From CAZJRQ01 sp964548535 (lineage in GTDB: Bacteria > Bacillota > Clostridia > Oscillospirales > Ruminococcaceae): a DNA stretch of 50,557 nt. The translations under genes were made by a program, and so were the position numbers. The notes beneath the pieces are model-generated. The model saw only the letters and a list, made by a program, of their open reading frames with translations. It searched no databases and was not told where the DNA came from. The DNA lies in the NCBI GenBank assembly GCA_964548535.1, contig CAZJRQ010000017.1, positions 1 through 50,557 on the forward strand. The letters run 5' to 3'. This document shows, in pieces, positions 8,956 through 17,677 of the stretch. Every line of letters starts with the position of its first letter. Positions within the stretch are counted from its first letter, which is position 1.

Positions 8956-10839
8956 TTATACCATTAGCTCACAAATTTGATTTGCAAATTCAACAGGGTT
9001 ATCAATGTTAAGTCCCTCAATAAGCAAAGCCTGTGAGTAAAGTAGGTTAGTGTATTCTTTTAGCTTATCCTTGTCATTTTCATATAGGTCCTTAAGCTTT
9101 GCAAAAACTGGGTGACCAGCGTTAAGCTCAAGACACTTTTCAGCCTTAACGTCTTGACCTTCATTTTGTGGCATTGCGTTTAGTACCTTTTCCATTTCGA
9201 TAGTTACTGAACCCTTAGCAGACAGGCAAACTGGGTGGCTTTTTAGCTTAGTTGAAAGTTTTACCTCTGTAACCTTATTACCTAGAGTTTCCTGCATGAA
9301 CTTGAACATATCCTGATTTTCTTCAGAAGTTTTCTTTGTTTCTTCCTTTTCATCATCAGTTTCAAGATCCAAATCGCCGTCAGAAATTGACTTGAAATTT
9401 TTGTCGTCATAGTTCATCAATACCTTGATTGCAAACTCATCAACGTCCTGAGTTAGATACAAAATCTCGTAACCCTTGTCCTTAATACGCTCAAGCTGAG
9501 GCAGCATATTAATTCTGTCAATACTTTCACCGCAAGCGTAGTAGATTTCTTCCTGTCCTTCTTTCATACGAGAAACATATTCAGCAAGTGTAACATTCTT
9601 ACCCTCGAATGAAGATTTAAACATTAATAGGTCTTGCAAAACGTCCTTGCTTTGACCGTATGACTGATAGATACCAAACTTAAACTGCAAACCAAAAGTT
9701 TCATAGAACTGATTATATTTTTCACGATCGTTCTTAAGCATTTTTGTAAGTTCGTTCTTGATTGATTTTTCAACATTCTTTGCAATGATTTTTAGCTGTC
9801 TGTCCTGCTGAAGAAGTTCACGAGAAATGTTAAGTGACAAGTCCTGAGAGTCAACCAGACCTCTTACAAAGCTGAAATAATCAGGTAGCAAGTCAGCACA
9901 TTTTTCCATAATCAAAACGCCGCTTGAATATAGCTGCAAGCCCTTTTCGTAGTCCTTTGAGTAGTAGTCAAAAGCTGCATTTGAAGGAATGTAAAGCAAA
10001 GCATCATAAGTTGCAATACCCTCACTCTTGCTGTGAATGTGTGCAAGCGGAGGCATATAGTCCATGAACTTTTCAGTGTAGAAATTGTTGTAATCTTCAT
10101 CTTTAAGCTCATTCTTGTTCTTTTTCCAAATTGGAGTCATGCTGTTAAGAGTTTCGTTCTCTATAGTAGTAGTAGGCTCAGACTCAGCATCCTCATAATG
10201 AGTATGCTCAACATCCATTTTAATAGGGTAACGAATATAGTCAGAATATTTCTTTACAAGAGCCTGAATTTGATATTGATCAATATAATTATCATAGTTC
10301 TCATCTTCGGTATTATCTTTAATAGAAAGAACAATTTCAGTACCGAATGAATCTTTCTCACATTCTTCAACAGTGTATCCGTCAACACCGTTTGACTGCC
10401 ACTTCCAAGCCTTGTCAGAACCATAAGGCTTAGTGTAAAGTGTAACTTCACTTGCAACCATAAAAGTTGAGTAGAAACCTACACCGAATTGACCGATAAT
10501 GTCAACATCCTCACCAAGCTCGTTATCGTTTTTAAATGAAAGCGAACCGCTGTTAGCGATTGTACCAAGATTATTTTCAAGGTCTTCTTCAGTCATGCCA
10601 ATTCCGTTATCAGCAATTGTGAATGTGCGATTTTCTTTATCAATGCTTAAATTAATAGCAAAATCGTCCTTGTTCATTCCAATGCTAGTGTCAGTAAGCG
10701 ATTTGAAATATAGCTTATCAATCGCATCACTTGCGTTTGAAATCAGCTCACGAAGAAAAATCTCCTTGTTTGTATATATCGAGTTAATCATCATATCTAG
10801 AAGTCTTTTGGACTCCGCTTTAAACTGCTTTGTTTCCAT
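8956..10839 (-). CDS. htpG: Molecular chaperone HtpG (Hsp90)
   Basis: This 627-residue protein has the length and order of bacterial Hsp90: an N-terminal GHKL ATPase (ELISNASDAIDKL, TIADNGIGM and GQFGVGFYS motifs within the first 120 residues), middle domain, and C-terminal dimer domain. It is an ATP-driven cytoplasmic chaperone. An acidic Glu/Lys/Asp insertion near residue 495 resembles a charged linker. The promoter (10915-10942) and a perfect CIRCE operator (10877-10903) lie directly upstream, so heat control by HrcA is likely. It is a single-gene unit with its own terminator. Confidence 0.97.
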   Translation of the reverse strand: METKQFKAESKRLLDMMINSIYTNKEIFLRELISNASDAIDKLYFKSLTDTSIGMNKDDFAINLSIDKENRTFTIADNGIGMTEEDLENNLGTIANSGSLSFKNDNELGEDVDIIGQFGVGFYSTFMVASEVTLYTKPYGSDKAWKWQSNGVDGYTVEECEKDSFGTEIVLSIKDNTEDENYDNYIDQYQIQALVKKYSDYIRYPIKMDVEHTHYEDAESEPTTTIENETLNSMTPIWKKNKNELKDEDYNNFYTEKFMDYMPPLAHIHSKSEGIATYDALLYIPSNAAFDYYSKDYEKGLQLYSSGVLIMEKCADLLPDYFSFVRGLVDSQDLSLNISRELLQQDRQLKIIAKNVEKSIKNELTKMLKNDREKYNQFYETFGLQFKFGIYQSYGQSKDVLQDLLMFKSSFEGKNVTLAEYVSRMKEGQEEIYYACGESIDRINMLPQLERIKDKGYEILYLTQDVDEFAIKVLMNYDDKNFKSISDGDLDLETDDEKEETKKTSEENQDMFKFMQETLGNKVTEVKLSTKLKSHPVCLSAKGSVTIEMEKVLNAMPQNEGQDVKAEKCLELNAGHPVFAKLKDLYENDKDKLKEYTNLLYSQALLIEGLNIDNPVEFANQICELMV

Positions 10840-10876
10840 AACCAGTCATCCTTTCATTTGTCTGTGATTTTTATTT

Positions 10877-10903
10877 TTAGCACTCTATGTGTTTGAGTGC
10901 TAA
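10877..10903 (-). promoter_or_regulatory. CIRCE operator (HrcA site)
   Basis: A perfect match to the HrcA operator: TTAGCACTC, nine bases, GAGTGCTAA. It lies just downstream of the htpG -10 box, where a bound repressor would block initiation. Confidence 0.93.
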
Positions 10904-10914
10904 CTCTAGTTATT

Positions 10915-10942
10915 ATTATACAGCAAGTTTGATAAAATGCAA
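10915..10942 (-). promoter_or_regulatory. Sigma-A promoter of htpG
   Basis: Minus strand: -35 TTGCAT (10937-10942), 16-base spacer, -10 TATAAT (10915-10920), immediately upstream of CIRCE. Confidence 0.75.
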
Positions 10943-11006
10943 GCATTATAACAGATTAGTTACTTTTTATTTACTTTTTATTAATATATAAAATGCTATA
11001 TAAAGT

Positions 11007-11036
11007 TTGCATTTTGTATGTAAAGTATGGTATAAT
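11007..11036 (+). promoter_or_regulatory. Promoter of metF
   Basis: -35 TTGCAT (11007-11012), 18-base spacer, -10 TATAAT (11031-11036). Because transcription starts after this, the in-frame start codon at 11007 cannot be used. Confidence 0.7.
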
Positions 11037-11069
11037 AAAAACATTATCGTAATGAAAGGAAATTATAGA

Positions 11070-11930
11070 ATGAAACTTACTGATGTAACTAAAAATAAAA
11101 GACCACAGTTTTCTTTGGAGATTTTCCCGCCTAAGAAAGATGGTAGTATTGATACAATATACGAAACTTTGGACGGACTTAAAGATATAAAGCCTGATTT
11201 TATCAGCGTTACATACGGTGCTGGAGGAAATCTAGCAGACAATTCAACAAGTGATATCTGTTCGATTATAAAGAATAAATATGATATTACGCCTATTGCA
11301 CATCTAACATGCGTAAACAATTCAAAGCGGGATATCGATCATATTCTTTCAAATTTAAAAGAAGCTGGTGTTAGCAATATCCTAGCGCTTAGAGGGGATA
11401 TAAATCCTAAAATAGAACCTAAGGACGACTTTAAATATGCGTATGAACTTATTACATATATTAAAGAAAGAGGAGATTTTGATATCTCAGCGGCTTGCTA
11501 TCCTGAGGGTCACCCCGATTCAGCAGATATGGTTTCTGACATTTTGCACCTAAAGCAAAAGGTTGACTGCGGAGCTGATCATCTTATTTCTCAGCTGTTC
11601 TTTAATAATGAGGATTTTTATGCATTCCGCGAGAAATGTATGATTGCTGGAATTAATGTTCCTATTGAGGCGGGGATAATGCCTGTTACAAATAAAAATC
11701 AAATTATGAGAATGGTTTCACTTTGCGGAGCGTCAATTCCAACAAAGCTTGCAAAAATTCTTAATAGATTTGAGGATAATCCAAAGGCTCTAGAGGACGC
11801 AGGAATTGCTTATGCAATTGATCAGATTGTCGACCTTATTTCAAATGATGTTGACGGAATTCATTTGTATACAATGAACAAACCGCAAATGGCACAGAGA
11901 ATTTCTTCGGCAGTTGAATCAATGAGATAG
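11070..11930 (+). CDS. metF: Methylenetetrahydrofolate reductase (MetF type)
   Basis: A 286-residue flavoprotein of the MTHFR TIM-barrel family, reducing 5,10-methylene-THF to 5-methyl-THF for methionine synthesis. It shows the family opening FSLEIFPPK, then FISVTYGAGG, ILALRGD, AACYPEGHPDS, FISQLFF-type (LISQLFFNN) and EAGIMPV segments. The start at 11070 follows AAAGGA and is the first ATG downstream of the promoter. It forms an operon with the CPBP protease 20 bases downstream. No methionine synthase or Wood-Ljungdahl gene is nearby. Confidence 0.93.
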   Translation: MKLTDVTKNKRPQFSLEIFPPKKDGSIDTIYETLDGLKDIKPDFISVTYGAGGNLADNSTSDICSIIKNKYDITPIAHLTCVNNSKRDIDHILSNLKEAGVSNILALRGDINPKIEPKDDFKYAYELITYIKERGDFDISAACYPEGHPDSADMVSDILHLKQKVDCGADHLISQLFFNNEDFYAFREKCMIAGINVPIEAGIMPVTNKNQIMRMVSLCGASIPTKLAKILNRFEDNPKALEDAGIAYAIDQIVDLISNDVDGIHLYTMNKPQMAQRISSAVESMR

Positions 11931-11950
11931 GTGCTTTAGGAGGGCTGTTA

Positions 11951-13024
11951 ATGCAATATAATGCTAATGGTTTTAATCCAAATAATTACAACTATAATGA
12001 CAATAATAATTACAATGCACAGTTAGCAAATGCACGTAACATGGAAAAAAGAGCGCTAAACAAAAATGCTTCAATGCTTGGAATTTTACTGCTTGTTTAT
12101 AACTTAGCTAATAAAGTTTTTCTTGAGATTTTTTATTTGCTGGCTTATGCTTACAAGAAGGGCAGTTTCACTTTAAGTACTACAACGGCGAAAAATTATC
12201 TATCTACTCAAAAAGAATTTGTACAGTCATCATCTTTTTCTATGGCTGGAAATTTATTTATAATAGGCATGAGTTTGGTTGTGATTTTGGTAATAGCCTG
12301 TGCGGTAATGAAAATTGACTTTAGTGAGATGTTTGTTCCGCGAAAGGGTCACGCAAAGCAAGCATTTAAGTGGTTTCCGCTCGCAACGACAATCAATATT
12401 GCGGTTGGAATGGTAATTGCGATTTTCACATTTTATTTAAACTCAGCAGGAGTAACCGTTCCAGAGGTGGATTTGTCAATCAGACAGCCGTCAACTACTG
12501 CGGTGATTTTGCAGGTTGCTTACGTCGTGCTTTTTGGTCCGCTTGCGGAAGAAATCATTTATAGAGGAATTATACTTACATTGCTAAAACCGTATGGTAA
12601 ATTTATGGCAGTGTTTTTCTCGTCACTAATTTTCGGCGTAATGCATGGAAATATCGCTCAAGCAGGCTCAGCATTCGCGAGCGGAATGGTTTTCGGAATT
12701 ATAGCAATACAGTGTAATTCGATTGTTCCGACTATAATAATACACATTATAAATAATTTCACTGCAAGCTTTTTAGATTTGGCGGACATATATTCGTGGC
12801 CGTATTCAAGAGAAATTTATATGACTTTTCAGATTTGTATACTAATGATAGGTGTGTATCTGCTTTTAATTAAACTATGGCAGTTGAAGATTAAAAATGA
12901 TACTAACTATGCATTAAAATCGTCCCAGCGTTATGGTGTTGTTATGAAAAACGCATTCGTTATATGTTATTTTGCATATATTCTTTGGATGTATATTGAT
13001 AGTTTTATATATGCGAATAAATGA
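11951..13024 (+). CDS. CPBP family intramembrane metalloprotease (CAAX-protease-like)
   Basis: A 357-residue polytopic membrane protein. The first 30 residues are Asn/Tyr-rich and cytoplasmic. About eight hydrophobic segments follow. The CPBP motifs are complete: EEIIYR at 200-205, FGVMH with His232, and HIINN with His265 and Asn269, so it should be an active glutamic/metal-type membrane protease. The family includes type II CAAX proteases and bacteriocin-immunity proteins; the substrate cannot be told. It sits 20 bases behind metF with its own AGGAGG site, probably co-transcribed. Confidence 0.88.
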   Translation: MQYNANGFNPNNYNYNDNNNYNAQLANARNMEKRALNKNASMLGILLLVYNLANKVFLEIFYLLAYAYKKGSFTLSTTTAKNYLSTQKEFVQSSSFSMAGNLFIIGMSLVVILVIACAVMKIDFSEMFVPRKGHAKQAFKWFPLATTINIAVGMVIAIFTFYLNSAGVTVPEVDLSIRQPSTTAVILQVAYVVLFGPLAEEIIYRGIILTLLKPYGKFMAVFFSSLIFGVMHGNIAQAGSAFASGMVFGIIAIQCNSIVPTIIIHIINNFTASFLDLADIYSWPYSREIYMTFQICILMIGVYLLLIKLWQLKIKNDTNYALKSSQRYGVVMKNAFVICYFAYILWMYIDSFIYANK

Positions 13025-13100
13025 TGATACTATATTTATAGAAAGTTTTTGGCAAAAAAAATCTTTTCCTACTAATTTGATATTATTTATATAAAAACCA

Positions 13101-13129
13101 TTGACAAAATGATATTTGTGGTGTAGAAT
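13101..13129 (+). promoter_or_regulatory. Promoter of the Cys-rich small protein and Rrf2 gene
   Basis: -35 TTGACA (13101-13106), 17-base spacer, -10 TAGAAT (13124-13129). Confidence 0.75.
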
Positions 13130-13171
13130 ATAAATACAGGTTATTTAATTTTGTGAAAAGGAAGATTTATT

Positions 13172-13333
13172 ATGATAAATGAATTATGTTCTTGTCCTAA
13201 AATTAAATGTAAGAATCATGGTGATTGTGTTAGTTGTAGAAAACATCATAGCGGTAAGCGAAAGCCACCTTATTGTGAACGTGTTAAGCGTGAGCGTAAG
13301 CGCGGTAGTAAGAAAATAACTAATACTAATTAA
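13172..13333 (+). CDS. Small Cys-rich basic protein, 53 residues
   Basis: A short gene with a good promoter and an AAAAGGAAG ribosome site nine bases before ATG. The N-terminal half has five Cys and several His (CSCPKIKC, HGDCVSCRKHH, then PYCERV), spaced like a metal-binding knuckle; the C-terminal half is very basic. Similar 50-70-residue Cys-rich proteins are common in Clostridia. I infer Zn or Fe-S binding; the function is unknown. It lies upstream of an Rrf2 regulator (58-base gap) and is probably transcribed with it. Confidence 0.75.
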   Translation: MINELCSCPKIKCKNHGDCVSCRKHHSGKRKPPYCERVKRERKRGSKKITNTN

Positions 13334-13391
13334 ATCGAATTATAATTATTAGAATTAAATGTAAGAAAAAGATGTCGAAAGGGTGTTCTGT

Positions 13392-13826
13392 TTGAAAATT
13401 TCTACTAAGGGAAGATATGCGTTAAGACTAATGCTTGACTTGGCTATGCATGACGACGGTAAGTATATACCTATTAAAGATATTGCTAAGCGTCAAAATA
13501 TTTCTGATAAATATCTTGAGCAGATTATATCAATTATAGGCAGAGCAGGCTTTGTAAAGAGTGTTAGAGGTGCAGGCGGCGGATATAAGCTTGCACATCC
13601 AGTAAAAAGCTATACAGTTGGTATGATATTGCGTTTGACAGAGGGAAGTTTAGCTCCTGTTTCATGTCTTGATGATAATGTAAACACATGCGATAGAAAA
13701 GTTGAGTGTTCAACATTAATGGTGTGGGAAAAGCTTTATGACGCAATCAATGAGGTTGTTGACTCAATTACTTTGGAAGATTTAGTTGAGTATGAAAGCT
13801 CACTTGGTCAAGATTACGTAATCTAA
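13392..13826 (+). CDS. Rrf2 family transcriptional regulator (IscR/CymR-like)
   Basis: A 144-residue Rrf2 winged-helix protein: KISTKGRYALRLMLDLA at the N-terminus, the recognition-helix segment KYLEQIISIIGRAGFVKSVR with the wing GAGGGYKLA. Three Cys in a loop (CLDDNVNTCDRKVEC) match the cluster-binding loop of IscR-type members, so it probably senses Fe-S status or redox. I choose the TTG at 13392, which has AAAGGGTG at the right distance; the upstream GTG at 13383 overlaps the ribosome site. Targets are not visible; Fe-S, cysteine or sulfur genes are usual for the family. Confidence 0.9.
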   Translation: MKISTKGRYALRLMLDLAMHDDGKYIPIKDIAKRQNISDKYLEQIISIIGRAGFVKSVRGAGGGYKLAHPVKSYTVGMILRLTEGSLAPVSCLDDNVNTCDRKVECSTLMVWEKLYDAINEVVDSITLEDLVEYESSLGQDYVI

Positions 13827-13835
13827 AAAAAGTAA

Positions 13836-13878
13836 AAAGCGGATAGCATTTTTGTATGCTGTCCGCTTTATTTTTTTG
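13836..13878 (+). terminator. Terminator of the Rrf2 gene
   Basis: A 14-bp stem with one wobble (13836-13849 with 13856-13869), followed by ATTTTTTT. Confidence 0.85.
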
Positions 13879-14010
13879 CTATCTTCTGCTTATTTAGCTT
13901 GTGTCAGTAAAAAAACGATGTTCTTATTAATTATTTGTTAACAATTTTGATGCAAAAACCATGCAATGTAACTTTATAGTTAATATATAAACATAAAGGA
14001 GGACATCAAA

Positions 14011-14568
14011 ATGAACATTAAAAAGAGGAAAGCATTAGCATTGACGTTTGCAGTAGTTATGGCGATTACTAGTCTTGCAGGATGTGGAAGCAAAGATGAA
14101 AGCGAGGCAGATTCATCAAGTGGTGCAAAAACAAATACTAAAAGTGTTGAACAACAAGATATGGATAACAACTATAATAATGCCAAAAAGGGCAATCAGG
14201 GTGATGTGGAAAATGCACCTGATGCTGATACTCAGGGGATAAACTCGGTTGGTGACTTTGTTAATACAATAGGTATAATTATTCTTATAGAGGATATAAA
14301 GTCATTAGATGTATACTTGATTGGTGCTGACGAGGGAAAAAGCTTTACATATGAAGAAAATACATTTGAAATCTATTATTTTTCAGATGAGGAAAAGCTT
14401 TCAGAGGCTGAAACTGGCACGCTGAAATATGATGTTGAGGGAACAGGAGAAGTTTCTGCAAAAACAGTGGTAAACGGAAACTATGTATTGCTGTTTGATG
14501 AAGAGATGTCCGATGATGATTCTAAAGCTGTGGTTAATGCATTCAAGAATTTAAAAGCTAATAATTAG
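14011..14568 (+). CDS. Secreted lipoprotein of unknown function
   Basis: A 185-residue protein with a type II signal peptide: basic MNIKKRK, hydrophobic core and lipobox LAGC at about residues 22-25. A Ser/Asp/Lys-rich linker follows, then a folded domain from about residue 80 to the end. I do not recognise the domain. An AAGGAGG site lies before the ATG. It stands alone, ending at a strong terminator shared with the convergent HAD gene. Confidence 0.85.
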   Translation: MNIKKRKALALTFAVVMAITSLAGCGSKDESEADSSSGAKTNTKSVEQQDMDNNYNNAKKGNQGDVENAPDADTQGINSVGDFVNTIGIIILIEDIKSLDVYLIGADEGKSFTYEENTFEIYYFSDEEKLSEAETGTLKYDVEGTGEVSAKTVVNGNYVLLFDEEMSDDDSKAVVNAFKNLKANN

Positions 14569-14595
14569 TTAAAACTAGTACGATTAAAACTTAAA

Positions 14596-14656
14596 AACAA
14601 CTTCCGTTAGGACAATACTCGATATGAGAAAAGTCCTAGCGGAAGTTGTTTTTTTA
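14596..14656. terminator. Bidirectional terminator between lipoprotein and HAD genes
   Basis: A perfect 18-bp stem (14596-14613 with 14633-14650), with T-runs on both sides, between convergent genes. Confidence 0.88.
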
Positions 14657-14670
14657 TAAACTATTATAAA

Positions 14671-15339
14671 TTATAAAAGTTCTCTATATTCTTTGAAATA
14701 GTGGTCAGATTCATTTTTCATATCAGCCCAATCGGCAATATAGTGGTCATCAAGGCAGGCTACTGCTGTAAAGTTTCCAGCTTTTGCACCTCTAATACCC
14801 TCAATTATGTCCTCGAAAACTGCACACTTGCTTGGCGTTGATGATATACCTTCGCAGGCAAATTCGTATACGTCAGGATAGCCTTTTGCTCGTTTTACTT
14901 GTGCGGTGGTTGCAAAAAAATCAAACATATCATATATGCCGTTGTTTTTCAAAACAGGAGTATAAAGTGACTCAGTAGAAGCAGTTGCAAGAGCAATCTT
15001 TATACCCAATGACTTTATATAACGCAGAAATTCATCAGCGTTGTCTTTAATAAAAACGTTGGTAGCATATTCTTTTTCTGCCATGCTGTGCCACTCGGCT
15101 ACAACATCTTCAGGGCTGTCACTAAGCTTAAAGCGCCCGATTGTATATAAAGCACCCTGGTCAAAATTTAATGTAGATACCTTTTTATAATAATCAGCAG
15201 GAACATCAAAACCACGCTTGTTTAAAAATTCTTTATCAATATTGCTCCAAACATGAGATGAATTTATAAGAGTCCCATCCATATCGAAAATAATTCCTTC
15301 AAATCCAGTAAAATCGAAAATAAAAACCATTCCCCTCAA
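14671..15339 (-). CDS. HAD superfamily phosphatase (beta-phosphoglucomutase-like)
   Basis: A 222-residue subclass I HAD enzyme with all four motifs: FDMDGTLINSS (nucleophile and acid Asp), ALATAS (motif II Thr/Ser), a Lys in the RAKGYPDVY segment, and VFEDIIEG (motif IV acids). It should hydrolyse or isomerise a small phosphorylated metabolite in the cytoplasm; the substrate is unknown. The start is uncertain: a TTG at 15339 or an ATG at 15330. A GAGGGG block overlaps both and is too close for a normal ribosome site. It is the last gene of a three-gene minus-strand operon behind YitT. Confidence 0.85.
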   Translation of the reverse strand: MRGMVFIFDFTGFEGIIFDMDGTLINSSHVWSNIDKEFLNKRGFDVPADYYKKVSTLNFDQGALYTIGRFKLSDSPEDVVAEWHSMAEKEYATNVFIKDNADEFLRYIKSLGIKIALATASTESLYTPVLKNNGIYDMFDFFATTAQVKRAKGYPDVYEFACEGISSTPSKCAVFEDIIEGIRGAKAGNFTAVACLDDHYIADWADMKNESDHYFKEYRELL

Positions 15340-15352
15340 ATTTTTTATATTA

Positions 15353-15389
15353 TTACAAAAGACTTCTCAAAAAGAAAAGTCTTTTGTAA
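15353..15389 (-). other. Hairpin in the gap between yitT-like and HAD genes
   Basis: A perfect 13-bp inverted repeat (15353-15365 with 15377-15389), 11-base loop. There is no T-run after it on the minus strand, so it may attenuate or process the transcript rather than end it. Confidence 0.55.
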
Positions 15390-15406
15390 GCTTGATTTTT
15401 TCGCAG

Positions 15407-16279
15407 CTAGAAAAAGTCAGAATGTTCAGTAATAAAACCCTTACCGAAAACTTGCCCCACATTGCCGATAAGCATGAAAGCTTTTTCATCAGTGGCAAGG
15501 ATAAAATCGCGAGCTTCTGGTAAAAGTGGTTTTCTCATAGCACAGAGTAAAACCTCAGAATCCTTGTGCTCATATCCCGAAACGCCATTTAGAATTGTAC
15601 AGCCAATTCCAACTTGATGAATAAGACCGTCAGAAATTTCTTTGCTCTTTGAACTTATGACAATTACCATTTTTGCAGTGTCACTGCCATAAAGAATCAT
15701 ATCAAGAACCTTTGTAAAGGTTGCAAGTGCGATAAGAGAGAATAGGGAGCTCTCGATATTCTTAAAAACAACACCAGATAAAATACAAATACATCCGTTA
15801 ATAGAAAGTATTATTGAGCCGATTTTCAGATGAGGATATTTCTTAATCAAAATTCTGCTGACGATATCCGTTCCGCCAGTAGTAGAGCCAGCTTTAAATA
15901 CGCAAGCACAGCCAAGCCCCATAATAACTCCGCCAAAAATTGCAGCAAGTATAGTGTTGTCAGTAGCAGGTTTTTGTGTAGACGCCCAGTTAGTAGTTAT
16001 ACCTGAAATTACAATTGCAGCAGTGGTAGTAGCTGTGAATTTCCAGCCCCACTTGATAAAGGCGATAATCAAAAGCGGTATGTTTAGTATGATTGAAAGT
16101 GTACCTACACTGAGAGGTATAAAGTTGTTAATCATTACAGATAAACCACCAGTTCCGCCTGGAGCAAGCTTATTAGGAGCAAGAAAAAATCCGAGTGAAC
16201 TACCGAGAATTATAGAACCAACACAAATAATAAATAGTCGTTTAACCTGTGAGCCTTCGAAAATTTTATCCAAATTCAT
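15407..16279 (-). CDS. YitT family membrane protein (DUF161/DUF2179)
   Basis: A 290-residue protein with five or six membrane spans in the first 190 residues (family landmarks APGGTGGLS and GSTTGGTDIVS) and a C-terminal cytoplasmic DUF2179 domain (about 200-285). Family members are widespread in Firmicutes; transport is suspected but the substrate is not known. It has an AAAAGGAG ribosome site. It lies 52 bases after the C_GCAxxG gene and 67 bases before the HAD gene, all in one direction. Confidence 0.9.
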   Translation of the reverse strand: MNLDKIFEGSQVKRLFIICVGSIILGSSLGFFLAPNKLAPGGTGGLSVMINNFIPLSVGTLSIILNIPLLIIAFIKWGWKFTATTTAAIVISGITTNWASTQKPATDNTILAAIFGGVIMGLGCACVFKAGSTTGGTDIVSRILIKKYPHLKIGSIILSINGCICILSGVVFKNIESSLFSLIALATFTKVLDMILYGSDTAKMVIVISSKSKEISDGLIHQVGIGCTILNGVSGYEHKDSEVLLCAMRKPLLPEARDFILATDEKAFMLIGNVGQVFGKGFITEHSDFF

Positions 16280-16331
16280 AAAAATTACTCCTTTTATAAT
16301 TAATGTTAATCAAATAAGAAATTAATTCAAA

Positions 16332-16793
16332 CTATATAAATTCACAAAGCAATTGTGAGGAAATTCCAACAAGCTCTGCGCAAGGACGTTTTTTGTAATA
16401 GCTGTCAGTGCGTCGCTCAGGTGTAGGAACACTAGCACCACTAGGCAACCCAAGAAGTTCGCGGCAGATTATAGAGTCAAAGCCGTTCTCTTGTTTAAAG
16501 CGATTAGCAAATTCTTGAATTTTCCCGTACAGTATTTTTTTGCGGTCGGTGTCCTTAGGATTATTATAACCATATTTTAGGCTCAATACCATAAATGCGC
16601 CAGTGCAAGCACCGCAAACTTCACGCATACGTCCCATTCCGCCGCCAAAGCCTGCTGAAATCATAATAGCAGTATCAAAATCCAAACCCAAATCATTACA
16701 CCAAGAACCGATTACAGCTTGCGAGCAGTTGTATCCGTCTTTAAAAAGTTCCATAGCTTTTTGAGCTTTTGGAGAGTTTTCCAAATCTATCAA
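16332..16793 (-). CDS. C_GCAxxG_C_C family redox protein
   Basis: A 153-residue protein with the family signature: an early Cys in GYNCSQAV (about residue 23), the VCGACTGAFMVL motif at about residues 59-70, and later Cys in IICRELLG and RPCAELV. These conserved cysteines suggest a metal or disulfide-redox centre; family members often lie near thioredoxin or aminotransferase genes. The start is a TTG with AAGGGATTG before it. It is the first gene of the operon with YitT and HAD. Confidence 0.88.
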   Translation of the reverse strand: MIDLENSPKAQKAMELFKDGYNCSQAVIGSWCNDLGLDFDTAIMISAGFGGGMGRMREVCGACTGAFMVLSLKYGYNNPKDTDRKKILYGKIQEFANRFKQENGFDSIICRELLGLPSGASVPTPERRTDSYYKKRPCAELVGISSQLLCEFI

Positions 16794-16915
16794 TCAAAAC
16801 AATCCCTTCATTTTTTACTATTATTATATTATACCATATTTCTCTTCAAATGTCTATTATAAACTGGCAATGTGACTGCAAATGAATAGAATTGTGAAAT
16901 AAAATTTCATTTAGT

Positions 16916-16926
16916 TTTGTCGAAAA
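16916..16926. promoter_or_regulatory. 0A-box-like motif upstream of rubrerythrin promoter
   Basis: TTTGTCGAAAA, a full match to the 0A box bound by Spo0A, ends five bases before the -35 box of the rubrerythrin promoter. Confidence 0.5.
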
Positions 16927-16931
16927 AAAGC

Positions 16932-16960
16932 TTGACATTTACCTATGTTTGTGGTAAACT
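16932..16960 (+). promoter_or_regulatory. Promoter of rubrerythrin
   Basis: -35 TTGACA (16932-16937), 17-base spacer, -10 TAAACT (16955-16960). Confidence 0.75.
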
Positions 16961-17036
16961 TGAGGTCTAGTAAGAAAGTATATTTACAAGGTGTACTTTA
17001 TAAAATTAATTTTTAAATTTTAGGAGGATGAAGATT

Positions 17037-17591
17037 ATGTCAAAGTTTGTATGTTCAGTATGCGGTTATATTCATGAGGGCGACACACCACCTGAGAAGT
17101 GTCCACAGTGCGGAGCTCCAAAGGAAAAGTTCACAAAGATGGCAGACGATGCTGAAGCTCTAGTATGGGCTGATGAGCATAGAGTAGGTGTAGCACAAGG
17201 TCTTGACGAGGAAATTGTTGAGGGACTAAAGGCTAATTTTACTGGCGAGTGCACAGAGGTTGGAATGTATCTAGCAATGGCAAGAGTTGCACATCGTGAA
17301 GGTTATCCTGAAATTGGACTATATTATGAGAAGGCAGCATGGGAAGAGGCAGAACATGCAGCTAAGTTTGCAGAACTTCTAGGTGAGGTAATCACACCAT
17401 CAACTGAGAAGAATCTTGAGATGAGATATAAGGCTGAAAACGGTGCTTGTGAAGGCAAAATGAAGATTGCAAAGAGGGCTAAGGAGCTTGGCTATGACGC
17501 AGTTCATGATACTGTTCATGAGATGGCTAAGGACGAAGCGCGCCACGGTTGTGCTTTCAAGGGCTTGCATGATAGATATTTCGGCAAATAA
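17037..17591 (+). CDS. Reverse rubrerythrin (N-terminal rubredoxin domain)
   Basis: A 184-residue non-heme iron protein. A rubredoxin-like knuckle (CSVCGY, CPQCGAP) fills residues 1-35. A ferritin-like di-iron domain follows, with ExxH patterns (CTEVGMYLAMARVAHREGY, EAEHAAKFAE, KDEARHG). The domain order is reversed relative to classic rubrerythrin, as in clostridial reverse rubrerythrins that reduce hydrogen peroxide and oxygen using NADH-linked electrons. I choose the ATG at 17037, since the one at 17028 abuts the AGGAGG site. Monocistronic; strong promoter, with a possible 0A box. Confidence 0.93.
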   Translation: MSKFVCSVCGYIHEGDTPPEKCPQCGAPKEKFTKMADDAEALVWADEHRVGVAQGLDEEIVEGLKANFTGECTEVGMYLAMARVAHREGYPEIGLYYEKAAWEEAEHAAKFAELLGEVITPSTEKNLEMRYKAENGACEGKMKIAKRAKELGYDAVHDTVHEMAKDEARHGCAFKGLHDRYFGK

Positions 17592-17634
17592 TCAATAAAA
17601 ATAAATAGTAAATACGATAATTTTAAAACGTATA

Positions 17635-17677
17635 AAAACTCCTGTGGTTTGATTAGAAAAACCGCAGGAGTTTTTTT
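17635..17677 (+). terminator. Terminator of rubrerythrin
   Basis: A 16-bp stem with one wobble (17635-17650 with 17659-17674), flowing into a T-run. Confidence 0.85.
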
